Source of the DNA: an uncultured Gammaproteobacteria bacterium
GTDB taxonomy: Bacteria; Pseudomonadota; Gammaproteobacteria; Pseudomonadales; Pseudohongiellaceae
DNA length: 39,123 nucleotides
Direction: 5' to 3'
Assembly (NCBI GenBank): GCA_903853385.1
Contig: CAINTJ010000122.1
Span: forward strand, 1 to 39,123
Part shown: piece by piece, positions 9,601 to 16,305 of the stretch
Layout: the number at the start of each line of letters is the position of its first letter
How positions within the stretch are numbered: position 1 is the first letter of the stretch
The notes under the pieces: model-generated
Seen by the model: only the letters and a program-made list of their open reading frames with translations
Told to the model about the DNA's origin: nothing
Databases searched by the model: none
Made by a program: the position numbers and the translations under genes

Positions 9601-9711
9601 CTGTTGAATCGTGATCCACCGATCATTGCCACCACCAGCGGTCAGTTCCTCAGCAACAGCTTTGACCAGTACGGTCGTCGCTATCAGCTGACGGTTGATA
9701 TGAACTTCTGA
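6673..9711 (+). CDS. TonB-dependent outer-membrane receptor (large)
   Basis: This 1012-residue receptor has a signal peptide ending at TGAYAQ, a Gly/Ala/Gln-rich spacer, a TonB-box-like VEEIQITGSRIR, a plug domain with LNLRGMGLNRTLVLMDGSR and RVDVVTGGASAAYGADAVAGVVNF, and a long barrel ending in RRYQLTVDMNF. The opening ITGSRIR and the length near 1000 residues are typical of the large Oar/SusC-unlike receptors abundant in xanthomonads, Caulobacter and marine gammaproteobacteria, often for glycans, peptides or bulky organics. The ligand is unknown. The DRDP-like block DPATCALISRDPAT and the nearby paired cysteines probably sit in an extracellular loop. It lies just upstream of the exported DUF6152 cluster on the same strand, but a terminator separates them. 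Composition matches the surrounding genes better than the first receptor does. Confidence 0.93.
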   Translation: MQNKSVNFTLKLLCTAMTAVFVTGAYAQQTQGGAAAGAGQVEEIQITGSRIRNVSSMSTPTPVTAVSQEEITNFNPGSTVAEALDNLPQFFGTNTAQRGGNAISTTAGGSYLNLRGMGLNRTLVLMDGSRIIPADANNSVNIDNFPNNLVKRVDVVTGGASAAYGADAVAGVVNFVLDRNFEGLKTSVSTGVSEFGDGQNYKVSVAGGTSMMDKRLHLIGSFEARNVNQIEPDPTRLANWNDYGLVANPAWKATDPVGTKPRRITMPNVFANNGSPQGLIISPSNFSLLNYTFTDDGKGVRPYAFGTNSSAFTASQSGGQEYNYSNASKNRGPDGNEVIQRSGFVGAKYDVNDQLTLTGQAMLGRTESNFLGQRSNMSIAGATYGFTLFSGNPYLPKTVQDAMSAANIPSIIISKQGLVNVPGGVNIYDNRGDRSIGILESETVGFEYNLTNGWNLTGHYQTGQSKVDTGVLNIPRIDKFFMGMDAIVSPTSGKTVCNITQVNPTADQLKAFMAGKKLPSPISVDGVTADSPIGSLNPAECVPYNILGLANANLAAKAWIEDQEKKQTRLLNQDFAELLLSGEIYKGWGAGPVSMAVGATWRSEDFNQYNFPSDGERGVLNAPALGIRDIPTGFASAGNRSLHPFSAIGVGGADSSVTEEFAELNVPVWKFSDYQTIGIDLAYRNSKYSSSGNTPSWKFGLDAQLFKDLRWRYTRSHDVREPNFAERFLTATGGGSITDKQLGNASNGTLTVLASPNPSLKPEKATTVTTGLVYQPSFAPWTEGVQVALDWYQITLKDALGRLGAQRLADDCFATKDPATCALISRDPATQVVTRILDQFFNVAGAQVRGVDLEVQYSMKPDWIKSQEETLTVRALGGFVGENSTTSAAGTTVDAINGQERPHYKADLTVNYQVGDWGFSLLEHYYGHTLVNNTFIQGVDIDNNRVASQLVTNLAVSYKFKGNSRHDWKTTFNVTNLLNRDPPIIATTSGQFLSNSFDQYGRRYQLTVDMNF

Positions 9712-9741
9712 TCAGGTAAATCCTGACCAGTAGTCCCATTC

Positions 9742-9773
9742 GAAGGGGGGAGAGGCAACTTTCCCCCTTTTTT
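9742..9773 (+). terminator. Probable Rho-independent terminator after second receptor
   Basis: An AAGGGGGG run pairs with CCCCCTT across a short loop (one G unpaired), followed by a run of T. It begins about 30 bases after the stop codon. Confidence 0.75.
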
Positions 9774-10005
9774 AATGGCTTTGGAAACAGGAATATGAGC
9801 CTGCTTTACCTGCAAGCCCCAAGAGAGGGAAAATAGAGGGAATAAGGTGAAATACATAATATTTACAACTTTACTTGATACAAAGTTCGTCACAACATCT
9901 GCGCAGCTTCCAGCCCGTATCAGAAATGGTTTCAGAGCTGGCTGTTGTCAGACCCAAAATTCGAACCGTGCACAACAATTGAACACTAACAGGGGATTGC
10001 CAATC
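9774..10005 (+). promoter_or_regulatory. Intergenic leader of the DUF6152 cluster
   Basis: These 232 bases between the terminator and the next gene are AT-rich in the first half and must carry the promoter for the four-gene cluster. I cannot point to clear -35 and -10 boxes. The reading frame of the next gene stays open back to a GTG/ATG-like start at 9847, but the residues it would add do not look like protein and would bury the signal peptide. Confidence 0.3.
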
Positions 10006-10404
10006 ATGATGTCCATTATCCGCAAAGCTGGGTTTGTCGCCGCAGGTCTGCTGCTTGCATTCAGTGTCAGCGCCCAAGAAGGCCATCCGTTGAAAGGTTC
10101 GTGGATCGGCGAGTGGAAGGGCAATCAGGCCAGTGGCGATTTCCTGTTCCTGGTGCTGGATTGGGATGGCAAGAAAGTCAGTGGTACCATCAATCCCGGC
10201 ACTGATGACATGGTCATCAAAGCAGCTACCTTGAATCCAGACAACTGGACTGTACACATCGAAGCCGATGGCAAAGTCAAAGACAAAGCTGTTTCCTATA
10301 CGCTGGATGGCAAAATCGTAAATCTCGAGCTGCCGTCGCGTTCGATCGTGGGCACTTGGAAGAGCCAGAATGGCGGTGGTGCGCTGGAAGTAGTAAGGCA
10401 GTAA
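10006..10404 (+). CDS. Small secreted protein of unknown function
   Basis: The product is 132 residues starting at the first of two adjacent ATGs, with AGGGG ten bases upstream. A signal peptide (IIRKAGFVAAGLLLAFSVSAQ) is followed by a short mature domain of about 110 residues rich in alternating beta-strand patterns: GSWIGEW, FLFLVLDWDGKKVSGTINPG, IVGTWKS. The repeated G-W motifs recall small lipocalin-like or jelly-roll folds, but I do not recognise a family. It is first of four consecutive plus-strand genes for exported proteins and probably shares a transcript with the DUF6152-fusion gene 41 bases downstream. A role in binding the same ligand is only a guess from context. Confidence 0.75.
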   Translation: MMSIIRKAGFVAAGLLLAFSVSAQEGHPLKGSWIGEWKGNQASGDFLFLVLDWDGKKVSGTINPGTDDMVIKAATLNPDNWTVHIEADGKVKDKAVSYTLDGKIVNLELPSRSIVGTWKSQNGGGALEVVRQ

Positions 10405-10445
10405 GCTTAGTTATAACCACCCGCCTGCAATGCAATGGTGCTGAA

Positions 10446-11558
10446 ATGCTGAATACCAAAGTGAAAGCTCTTTTAGGTGCGGCAATCGCAAGTGTTATGC
10501 TGGGTTTGGTGAGCGCTCCTGTGCTGGCGCATCATCCGATCCAGGCCAAATTCGACAAGGCAGCTGAAATGTCAGTCACTGGCGTTGTCACCAACGTCGA
10601 TTGGAAAAATCCCCATGTGCATGTTTTTCTAAATGTGAAAAACGGTACAACATTGACGAATTGGGCAGTCGAACTCGAAAGCCCGTTGCTGTTGAAAGGC
10701 AGTGGCTGGGGCAGCCAGAGCGTCAAACCCGGCGACACGCTTACTGTCAAAGGTATCCGCGCCCGTGACGGCTCACGCCAGCTGTGGTCTGAAGAGGTTA
10801 CCAAAGGTGGTACCGCGCTGCTTACACTCAAGAATTTGCGTCCGGCTGTTCCAGCCAAAAAGGAACCGGCACCCCGTGGCGCCGATGGCAAAGTCATTTT
10901 GGGCAGCGCCACCGGCTATTGGGGTTTCCCAAGCAGCTACGCGCTGGTCGAAGACGCCGTGAAAGTGAAAATGGACAAGTACGGCCAATTGGCCGATCTG
11001 TCTGATGCCGCTAAAGTGGCACCCTTGCAACCTTGGGCGCTGGCCTTGTACAAAAATCGCCAGCAGCGAGATCTGCGTGATGATCCGATGTTCTTGCACT
11101 GCAAACCACCTGGCGGCCCCAGACAATATCAGTCGGATCTGGGGATCAAGTTTGTCGAAGATAAAATCAATCAGCGCGTATTCATCCTGATGGGCAGTGG
11201 CAATCGCAACTATCGCATCGTTTACCTGGATGGCCGGGATAAAGTCGGCAGCGTCACCGGTGATGCTGACAATCCGCTTTACTACGGCCGTGCGATTGGT
11301 AAATGGGAGGGTGATACCCTGCTGGTTACCACCAAAGGTTTCAACGAAGATTTCTGGATGAGCAATGGTGGTTTGCCACATACCAACAATATGGTACTGA
11401 CCGAACGCTTTACACGACCCGATATGAATACACTGCAATATCAGGTCGCGATCGACGATCACGGGGCCTATACGCGTCCGTGGACCGCCAGCTGGACCAT
11501 GCAGTGGGTGCCAGACCAGGAAGTTCCAATTCACTTTTGCCAGGACAACCGTCCCTGA
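10446..11558 (+). CDS. Exported DUF6152 protein fused to a C-terminal domain
   Basis: The product is 370 residues from the ATG at 10446; the frame extends upstream but without a plausible signal. The signal peptide ends APVLA, so the mature protein is predicted to begin His-His. Residues about 29-128 form a DUF6152 domain with GVVTNVDWKNPHVHVFLNV and a GDTLTVKGIRARDGS strand pair. After a Pro/Ala/Lys-rich linker, residues about 140-370 form a second domain with LQPWALALY, the HCKPPGGPRQY cysteine block, RIVYLDGR, GKWEGDTLLVTTKGFNEDFWM, GLPHTNNM and IDDHGAYT. The next two genes encode these two halves as separate proteins. Function is unknown; the setting suggests the periplasm and a partner of the receptors or esterases nearby. 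No clear ribosome site is seen. Confidence 0.82.
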   Translation: MLNTKVKALLGAAIASVMLGLVSAPVLAHHPIQAKFDKAAEMSVTGVVTNVDWKNPHVHVFLNVKNGTTLTNWAVELESPLLLKGSGWGSQSVKPGDTLTVKGIRARDGSRQLWSEEVTKGGTALLTLKNLRPAVPAKKEPAPRGADGKVILGSATGYWGFPSSYALVEDAVKVKMDKYGQLADLSDAAKVAPLQPWALALYKNRQQRDLRDDPMFLHCKPPGGPRQYQSDLGIKFVEDKINQRVFILMGSGNRNYRIVYLDGRDKVGSVTGDADNPLYYGRAIGKWEGDTLLVTTKGFNEDFWMSNGGLPHTNNMVLTERFTRPDMNTLQYQVAIDDHGAYTRPWTASWTMQWVPDQEVPIHFCQDNRP

Positions 11559-11591
11559 GCTTTTCAGCATCACTAGTCGAGGAATGCAACT

Positions 11592-12029
11592 ATGAAGTCC
11601 AAAATCATCGCAGGTTTGCTTGTAACCGCTCTGGGTTTGTCCATGGCCGGCACGGCTTCTGCCCACCACTCTTTTGCTGCTGAATTCGATGGCGACAAAA
11701 CCATCAAGCTTGAAGGTGTTGTGACGAAAGTCGAGTGGACCAACCCCCATGTGTGGATCTATTTCAATGTGAAAGATGCTGCTACCGGCAAGAATGCCAC
11801 CTGGGGTGCAGAGTTGGGCCCCCCGCACTTGCTGCAGCGTCGCGGCTGGCTGCGTGAGTCGCTCGCACTGGGTAGCAAGATCACCGTTGACGGCTTTCTG
11901 GCTCGCAATGGCACCGGTCGTGTAAATGCGAAAAGTGTAACGCTGTCGGGCACCGGTGGTCAGCCAGGCCAGAAACTTGATGCTGGCTCCAGCCAGATCG
12001 AAGCAAACGCCAAAGAACAGGCGAATTGA
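11592..12029 (+). CDS. Exported DUF6152 protein
   Basis: The product is 145 residues, with GAGGA upstream at good spacing. The signal peptide ends GTASA, so the predicted mature N-terminus is HHSFAAEFD, the usual opening of DUF6152 proteins. The domain continues with LEGVVTKVEWTNPHVWIYFNV, a GAELGPPHLLQRRGW block and SKITVDGFLARNGT. It parallels the N-terminal domain of the preceding fusion protein strand for strand. A His-His mature terminus plus the conserved NPH histidine could bind a metal; this is my inference, not an established property. The product is probably periplasmic and is likely co-transcribed with its neighbours (33 bases after the previous stop). Confidence 0.85.
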   Translation: MKSKIIAGLLVTALGLSMAGTASAHHSFAAEFDGDKTIKLEGVVTKVEWTNPHVWIYFNVKDAATGKNATWGAELGPPHLLQRRGWLRESLALGSKITVDGFLARNGTGRVNAKSVTLSGTGGQPGQKLDAGSSQIEANAKEQAN

Positions 12030-12073
12030 TCAAGCATCAGAATACGTACCTGCACAAGAAGTCGGGGTCGACC

Positions 12074-12865
12074 ATGATGAAACCTTTACGTTTAACTATC
12101 GCCGTGCTCGCGTTTTCCATGGCTAGCATTGTGGTTGCCCAACCGCCTGGCAGCAAAGCACCGCCGGCCGGGCCTGCTCCCGTCAATGCAGAAGGCAGGG
12201 TAGTCCTGGGCGGCAAGAATCCAGCCGACAAAGGCATATGGACGCCAGTGTTTGGCATTCTGGAGCCTATTTCGCCCTATGCCGGTATTCCGTTCCAGCC
12301 GTGGTCGAAAGCAGTCTATGATTATCGCCAGACCCGAGAGTTGGAGCCGCATACCCGTTGCAAGGCTTCCGGCGCTGCTCGTCAGTTCTTGACGCCTTAT
12401 GGTGTGGAATTCCTGGAAATGACCGAACTCAAACAACTTTACATTTTTGATATCGGTGGCCCCCACACTTTCCGCACCATTTACATGGATGGGCGTGCAC
12501 ATCCAACTGAATGGCAACCCACCAATTACGGTCATTCCGTAGGACATTGGGAGGGCAATGCCCTGGTAGTGGATACAGTGGGCTATAACGAAGAGTTCTG
12601 GATGGATCGTCGTGGCCTGCCGCATACCAATAAACTGCATACCATTGAACGTTTTAACCGCACTGACAAAAATACCATTGATTACCGCCTCACCATAGAT
12701 GACACGGGTGCCTATACCAAGACCTTCGAGGGCGGTTTCAAACTTCGCTGGAACCAGGGTGAAGAACTGTTCGAATACGTTTGCCAGCAGGCAAACTATG
12801 CGACTGAACTGATGGTGGGAACCGGTGGTAGCTCGGTGGACCGTAGCAGCAGCATTGTTCCCTGA
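12074..12865 (+). CDS. Exported protein homologous to C-terminal half of the fusion
   Basis: This 263-residue protein starts at the first of two adjacent ATGs, 44 bases after the DUF6152 stop. The signal peptide ends IVVAQ and is followed by a Pro/Ala-rich spacer. The domain carries GRVVLGGKNPADKG, FQPWSKAVYDYRQ, TRCKASGAARQF, RTIYMDGR, GHWEGNALVVDTVGYNEEFWM, RGLPHTNKLHTIERF and IDDTGAYTK. Each block has a clear counterpart in residues 140-370 of the protein at 10446-11558. A Cys in TRCKA and another near the end in YVCQQ could pair. Function is unknown. With the preceding DUF6152-only gene it makes a split version of the fused protein, suggesting that the two domains work together. Confidence 0.82.
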   Translation: MMKPLRLTIAVLAFSMASIVVAQPPGSKAPPAGPAPVNAEGRVVLGGKNPADKGIWTPVFGILEPISPYAGIPFQPWSKAVYDYRQTRELEPHTRCKASGAARQFLTPYGVEFLEMTELKQLYIFDIGGPHTFRTIYMDGRAHPTEWQPTNYGHSVGHWEGNALVVDTVGYNEEFWMDRRGLPHTNKLHTIERFNRTDKNTIDYRLTIDDTGAYTKTFEGGFKLRWNQGEELFEYVCQQANYATELMVGTGGSSVDRSSSIVP

Positions 12866-12928
12866 GCAACGCCTTTACTGATTGGGTTGTGGTAGTTGCC
12901 AGACCTTCGCCATCAAGTGATTTTCAAG

Positions 12929-12962
12929 AAGCCAGGACAGAGTAGCTGCCCTGGCTTTTTTT
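12929..12962 (+). terminator. Rho-independent terminator closing the DUF6152 cluster
   Basis: AAGCCAGG pairs with CCTGGCTT and is followed by seven T. It lies about 65 bases after the last stop codon and also precedes the end of the converging alpha/beta hydrolase gene. Confidence 0.85.
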
Positions 12963-13009
12963 ATGGACTGCCATGTTTGATGACCAGAAACCGGTATCCA
13001 TAGCCGGGG

Positions 13010-13720
13010 TCAAGCCTGTAACCAACGCAGCAGCAATGCATTGACTTCGGCCGGCTTTTCCATGGGTGCCATATGGCCGCAGTCGGCAATTATTTGCAGT
13101 TGTGAATTCGCCAAAGCTGCCTGCAGACGCTGATGCAGCTCAGGAGGATTCCAGTTGTCGCTGTCACCACATGCGATAAAAACCTTGTGGGAAATCTTGT
13201 CCAGGTACAGCGACTGGTCTGCGCGGTCTTGTGCTGCCTGCAATTGGCCACGTAAATCAGCAATGTCGTTACGCAGTACCATGGATCGGATGGATTGTTT
13301 CAAAACCTCGTCTTGATGGCGTGCAGGGTGGATCATGAAGGGGATCCAGCTTTCTGCAACCGCCCCGAGTCCTCCGTGGGCTGCCAGGGCGAGCAACTGC
13401 TCATTGCGTTCAGTTTCCTGGGGTGTGACCGGGTGCACTCCCATGTCCATCACGATGAAATGGCGGATTCGATCAGCAGCCAGCCGCATCAGTTCCATGG
13501 CGACCCGGCCTCCCATGCTATGGGCTACTACCGAGAACTGAGCGGGTGCCAGCGCAAGCACGTGCAAGGCCATGGCTTCCAGCGAGTCAAAGCCGCGGAA
13601 TACCGGGATATACAATTCATACTGCGACTGCAAAGCTGCAATCTGGTTACGCCATACTTCGGCATCGCACAGCATGCCGGGCAGCAGGAAAACAAAGGGT
13701 TTGTCGGACATCGGTCGCAT
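13010..13720 (-). CDS. Alpha/beta-hydrolase
   Basis: This 236-residue cytoplasmic protein has an alpha/beta-hydrolase fold without a signal peptide. The nucleophile elbow is AHSMGG with Ser68. The oxyanion region is near FLLPGMLCD. The catalytic acid is probably in GDSDNW (about residue 190), and the His is in DCGHMAPMEKP (about residue 216). The DCGHM-PxExP ending is typical of small esterase/lipase or C-C hydrolase members such as MhpC/BioH-like enzymes. The substrate cannot be told. The ATG at 13711 is an alternative start three codons in; neither has a good ribosome site. It is divergent from the carboxylesterase gene and convergent with the DUF6152 cluster, which fits an ester-processing locus. 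Confidence 0.82.
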   Translation of the reverse strand: MRPMSDKPFVFLLPGMLCDAEVWRNQIAALQSQYELYIPVFRGFDSLEAMALHVLALAPAQFSVVAHSMGGRVAMELMRLAADRIRHFIVMDMGVHPVTPQETERNEQLLALAAHGGLGAVAESWIPFMIHPARHQDEVLKQSIRSMVLRNDIADLRGQLQAAQDRADQSLYLDKISHKVFIACGDSDNWNPPELHQRLQAALANSQLQIIADCGHMAPMEKPAEVNALLLRWLQA

Positions 13721-13877
13721 AATCTGTCAAAACGCGGCCGGCCTTATATCACAAACAAGCACATTTGGCCCTACCAGTGCCGGACGCGGTCGGGGTGGCA
13801 AATACAGCTTCATGTTCTGCGGGGCAGTACATGCATTATCATCCGGCTACTAGATTCAGGCGGGGGGGAGCTTTCAC
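13721..13877. promoter_or_regulatory. Divergent intergenic region between hydrolase and esterase
   Basis: These 157 bases separate two divergent hydrolase genes and should hold both promoters. A G-run ending in GGGGGAGC near 13863-13871 serves as the ribosome site of the esterase. I cannot identify convincing promoter boxes or an operator palindrome. Confidence 0.3.
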
Positions 13878-15500
13878 ATGCAGCATACAAAAAAAACCTT
13901 GGACCATGCCGCCAGTTTCAGCCGTCGCAGTGTGCTTAAAACTGCATTGTCATCATCATTATTGCTGGGAGGTGGATTGATGTTGCCTGCCTGGGCCCAG
14001 GATACTCGTACTAGCAAACCCACTGCCGAAATCAAAACTACCGGCGGTAAATTGCGGGGCGTGATGCAGGGTAGCGCCAATGCGTTTTTCGGTGTTCCCT
14101 ATGCTGAGCCTGCAGTGGGCGCTTTGCGTTTTGCAGCACCGGCAGCCGTGAAACCATGGCAGGGAGTGAAGGAGGCTGTGCAGATCGGACATCGTTCCCC
14201 GCAGCCTGTAGGAGGTCCGTTCATTCCGGAAGTGTTTGCGCTGGATCGTGCAGAGCCGATGGGTGAAGATTGTCTAAGCATCAACGTATGGAGCCCGGCG
14301 CTGGATCAAGGCAAACGCCCGGTCATGGTGTGGTTGCATGGTGGAGGCTATACCAGTGGTTCTGGTGGCTGGCTGCTCTATGATGGCTCCCGCCTGTCGG
14401 TGAACCAGAACGTAGTGGTGGTAAGCGTCAATCACCGTCTTAACGTGTTCGGCCATCTTTACCTGGCCGGCGTGGGTGGTGAGCAGTATGCGGATTCCGG
14501 CAATGCTGGCATGCTCGACATCATTGGGGTACTGCAGTGGGTGCGTGACAACGCGGCTGCCTTTGGCGGCGATGCCGGTAACGTCACCATCTTCGGCCAG
14601 TCGGGCGGTGGTGGCAAAGTTTGCAACCTGATGGCGATGGATGGGGCCAAAGGCTTGTTCCATCGCGCCATCGCCATGAGCAGTGCGGCCTTGACAGGCA
14701 TCAAGCCGGAGCAGGCCACTGCCCAGGCAGAACGCTTCCTCAAACAACTCGGGCTGGAAAAAAGCCAGGCAGGAAAATTGCGCGAGCTGCCGATGGAGCA
14801 ACTATTGAAGGCCTTTAATGCTGTGCCCGACCTCATTGTCGGTCCGGTAGTAGATGGCAAACATCTCAAGCGTGATCCGTTTACGCCCGCTGCGCCGGCG
14901 ATTTCCAAAGATGTGCCACTGATGATGGGTTCCACCGAGCATGAAGTGAATTTTTTTGCCGGTACGCCGGTCGATCCGATCGATGCAGCTACACTGGAAA
15001 AACTGCTGATGCAGAGCACCCGCCGCGATGCGGCCGGGGTGGCCAGCCTGCTGGCTACCTATAAGAAAGAGTTTGGAGTACGCAGCAATGAGGAATTCAA
15101 CCAGATCATCGGATCAGACGGTTTCCGCAGCGCGATACTGACTGCCGCCGCTCGCAAGGCTGCACTCAAGGCTGCACCGGTTTACATGTATTATTTCAAC
15201 TGGCAATCGACTGTGCGTGAGGGCAAGCTGCGAGCCTATCACTGTATTGACATCCCGTTTGCATTTGACAACGTTGATGTGGGTGCCGCCATGACCGGTG
15301 CCGGCCAGGACCGCTATGAGCTGGCCAGCAGAATGAGCACGGCCTTTGCCAATTTTGCCCGCACCGGCAATCCCAATCACGCCGGTTTGCCGACATGGCC
15401 GGCCTATGATGATGCCACCCGCGCCACCATGTTCATGAATGGCAAACCGGCGGTGGTCAACAATCCGTTCCCGGCCTCGCGCAAGGCACTTTACGGTTGA
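13878..15500 (+). CDS. Type B carboxylesterase, probably Tat-exported
   Basis: The protein is 540 residues. The N-terminus has a twin-arginine pattern (FSRRSVLKTA, Arg16-Arg17) before a hydrophobic run ending AWAQ, so it is probably exported folded. The type B carboxylesterase (COesterase) domain shows GVPYAEPAVG, the conserved GEDCLSINVW block, the oxyanion-hole motif WLHGGGYTSGSGG (near 152), the nucleophile in FGQSGGGG (Ser242), the probable acid Glu in GSTEHE, and His455 in AYHCIDIPF. The family hydrolyses carboxylic esters; the natural substrate is unknown. The third residue after the Ser elbow keeps the oxyanion glycines, so it should be active. It lies next to an alpha/beta hydrolase and a VOC-fold protein, consistent with stepwise breakdown of an ester-bearing compound taken up by the receptors upstream. 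Confidence 0.9.
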   Translation: MQHTKKTLDHAASFSRRSVLKTALSSSLLLGGGLMLPAWAQDTRTSKPTAEIKTTGGKLRGVMQGSANAFFGVPYAEPAVGALRFAAPAAVKPWQGVKEAVQIGHRSPQPVGGPFIPEVFALDRAEPMGEDCLSINVWSPALDQGKRPVMVWLHGGGYTSGSGGWLLYDGSRLSVNQNVVVVSVNHRLNVFGHLYLAGVGGEQYADSGNAGMLDIIGVLQWVRDNAAAFGGDAGNVTIFGQSGGGGKVCNLMAMDGAKGLFHRAIAMSSAALTGIKPEQATAQAERFLKQLGLEKSQAGKLRELPMEQLLKAFNAVPDLIVGPVVDGKHLKRDPFTPAAPAISKDVPLMMGSTEHEVNFFAGTPVDPIDAATLEKLLMQSTRRDAAGVASLLATYKKEFGVRSNEEFNQIIGSDGFRSAILTAAARKAALKAAPVYMYYFNWQSTVREGKLRAYHCIDIPFAFDNVDVGAAMTGAGQDRYELASRMSTAFANFARTGNPNHAGLPTWPAYDDATRATMFMNGKPAVVNNPFPASRKALYG

Positions 15501-15603
15501 ACTGTGCTGGGCAAACTTTTAGCATGCTGCCAGCGCTGATTGGGTCTGGTGGCAGGAATGGCCAATCCAATCGGCAATGAAATTAGGAAAACGAGGAGTT
15601 AAC

Positions 15604-16158
15604 ATGAACGCTCAACAGAAACTGCCGCTGCGCCTGCATCACAATGCCTACGTGGCCAAGAACCTGGAAGTCACCCGCGCCTTTTACGAAGACATGATGG
15701 GTATGCCACTGCTGGCTACCTGGTGTGAAAAGACCGAGTTGTTCGGCAAAGAACGCATCTATTGTCATTGCTTTTTCGGCTTGCAGGATGGCAGTGCGCT
15801 GGCCTTCTTCCAGTTTGCTGATTCCTCTGACCAGAAAGAGTTCGGCCCGGATCTGCCGATCTCCGGTTTCCGCCACATTGCGCTGAAAGTGGACAAAGCC
15901 CATCAACTGGACTTGCTGGCGCGTGTGAAAGCCGCCAACTACGACCACAGCAAGTATTATTTCCTGGAGCATGGTTATTGCAATTCGCTGTATGTAATCG
16001 ATCCGGACGGCATGATCGTGGAATTCTGCACGGATCATCCGCAGGTCGACAAGATCAACGCTGATGTACTGCCCAAAGCGCATTCGGAGCTGAAGCGCTG
16101 GCTGGCAGGCGACCATAGTCCCAACAATGAAGCCTATCATCGCGAACAGCCGATCTAG
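15604..16158 (+). CDS. VOC (glyoxalase/dioxygenase-fold) protein
   Basis: The product is 184 residues. The ATG at 15604 is chosen over an upstream in-frame ATG at 15577 because AGGAG lies just before it at good spacing. It contains the paired beta-alpha-beta-beta-beta units of the vicinal oxygen chelate superfamily: LRLHHNAYVAKNLEVTRAFYEDMMGMPLL at the front, FRHIALKV in the middle and SLYVIDPDGMIVEFCTDHP at the end. His in the first motif, His in RHIALKV and Glu in VEFC would form the usual metal site. Family members include glyoxalase I, extradiol dioxygenases and fosfomycin-resistance enzymes; the exact reaction is not evident. It follows the carboxylesterase by about 100 bases on the same strand and may share its transcript. 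A terminator lies 36 bases downstream. Confidence 0.85.
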   Translation: MNAQQKLPLRLHHNAYVAKNLEVTRAFYEDMMGMPLLATWCEKTELFGKERIYCHCFFGLQDGSALAFFQFADSSDQKEFGPDLPISGFRHIALKVDKAHQLDLLARVKAANYDHSKYYFLEHGYCNSLYVIDPDGMIVEFCTDHPQVDKINADVLPKAHSELKRWLAGDHSPNNEAYHREQPI

Positions 16159-16194
16159 GCCAGAACCCCTACTGCCAACATTGATCAGCTATCC

Positions 16195-16226
16195 AACGGC
16201 TGGGGTAAGCCCCCAGCCGTTTTTTG
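16195..16226 (+). terminator. Rho-independent terminator after VOC gene
   Basis: AACGGCTGGGG pairs with CCCCAGCCGTT around a five-base loop and leads into a T tract. It separates the accessory region from hrpA. Confidence 0.93.
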
Positions 16227-16305
16227 TTTGTGCACTGTTACCTGTCCTGCCTGCAGGGGCCGGGTGCGGCACACATACAAGGGTTTCGACTGCCACAGGC
16301 GCATC

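Noticed and set aside
9847-10005. Upstream extension of the small secreted protein
   Set aside because: It would place 53 non-protein-like residues before an obvious signal peptide, and the ribosome site fits the ATG at 10006.
10773-11828. Open frame of 351 codons on the minus strand across two DUF6152-cluster genes
   Set aside because: It spans the gap between two well-supported genes on the other strand, and its product resembles no protein.
16228-16305. Longer HrpA start at a TTG
   Set aside because: It overlaps the tail of a terminator and adds residues not expected in HrpA; the ATG at 16306 gives the normal length.
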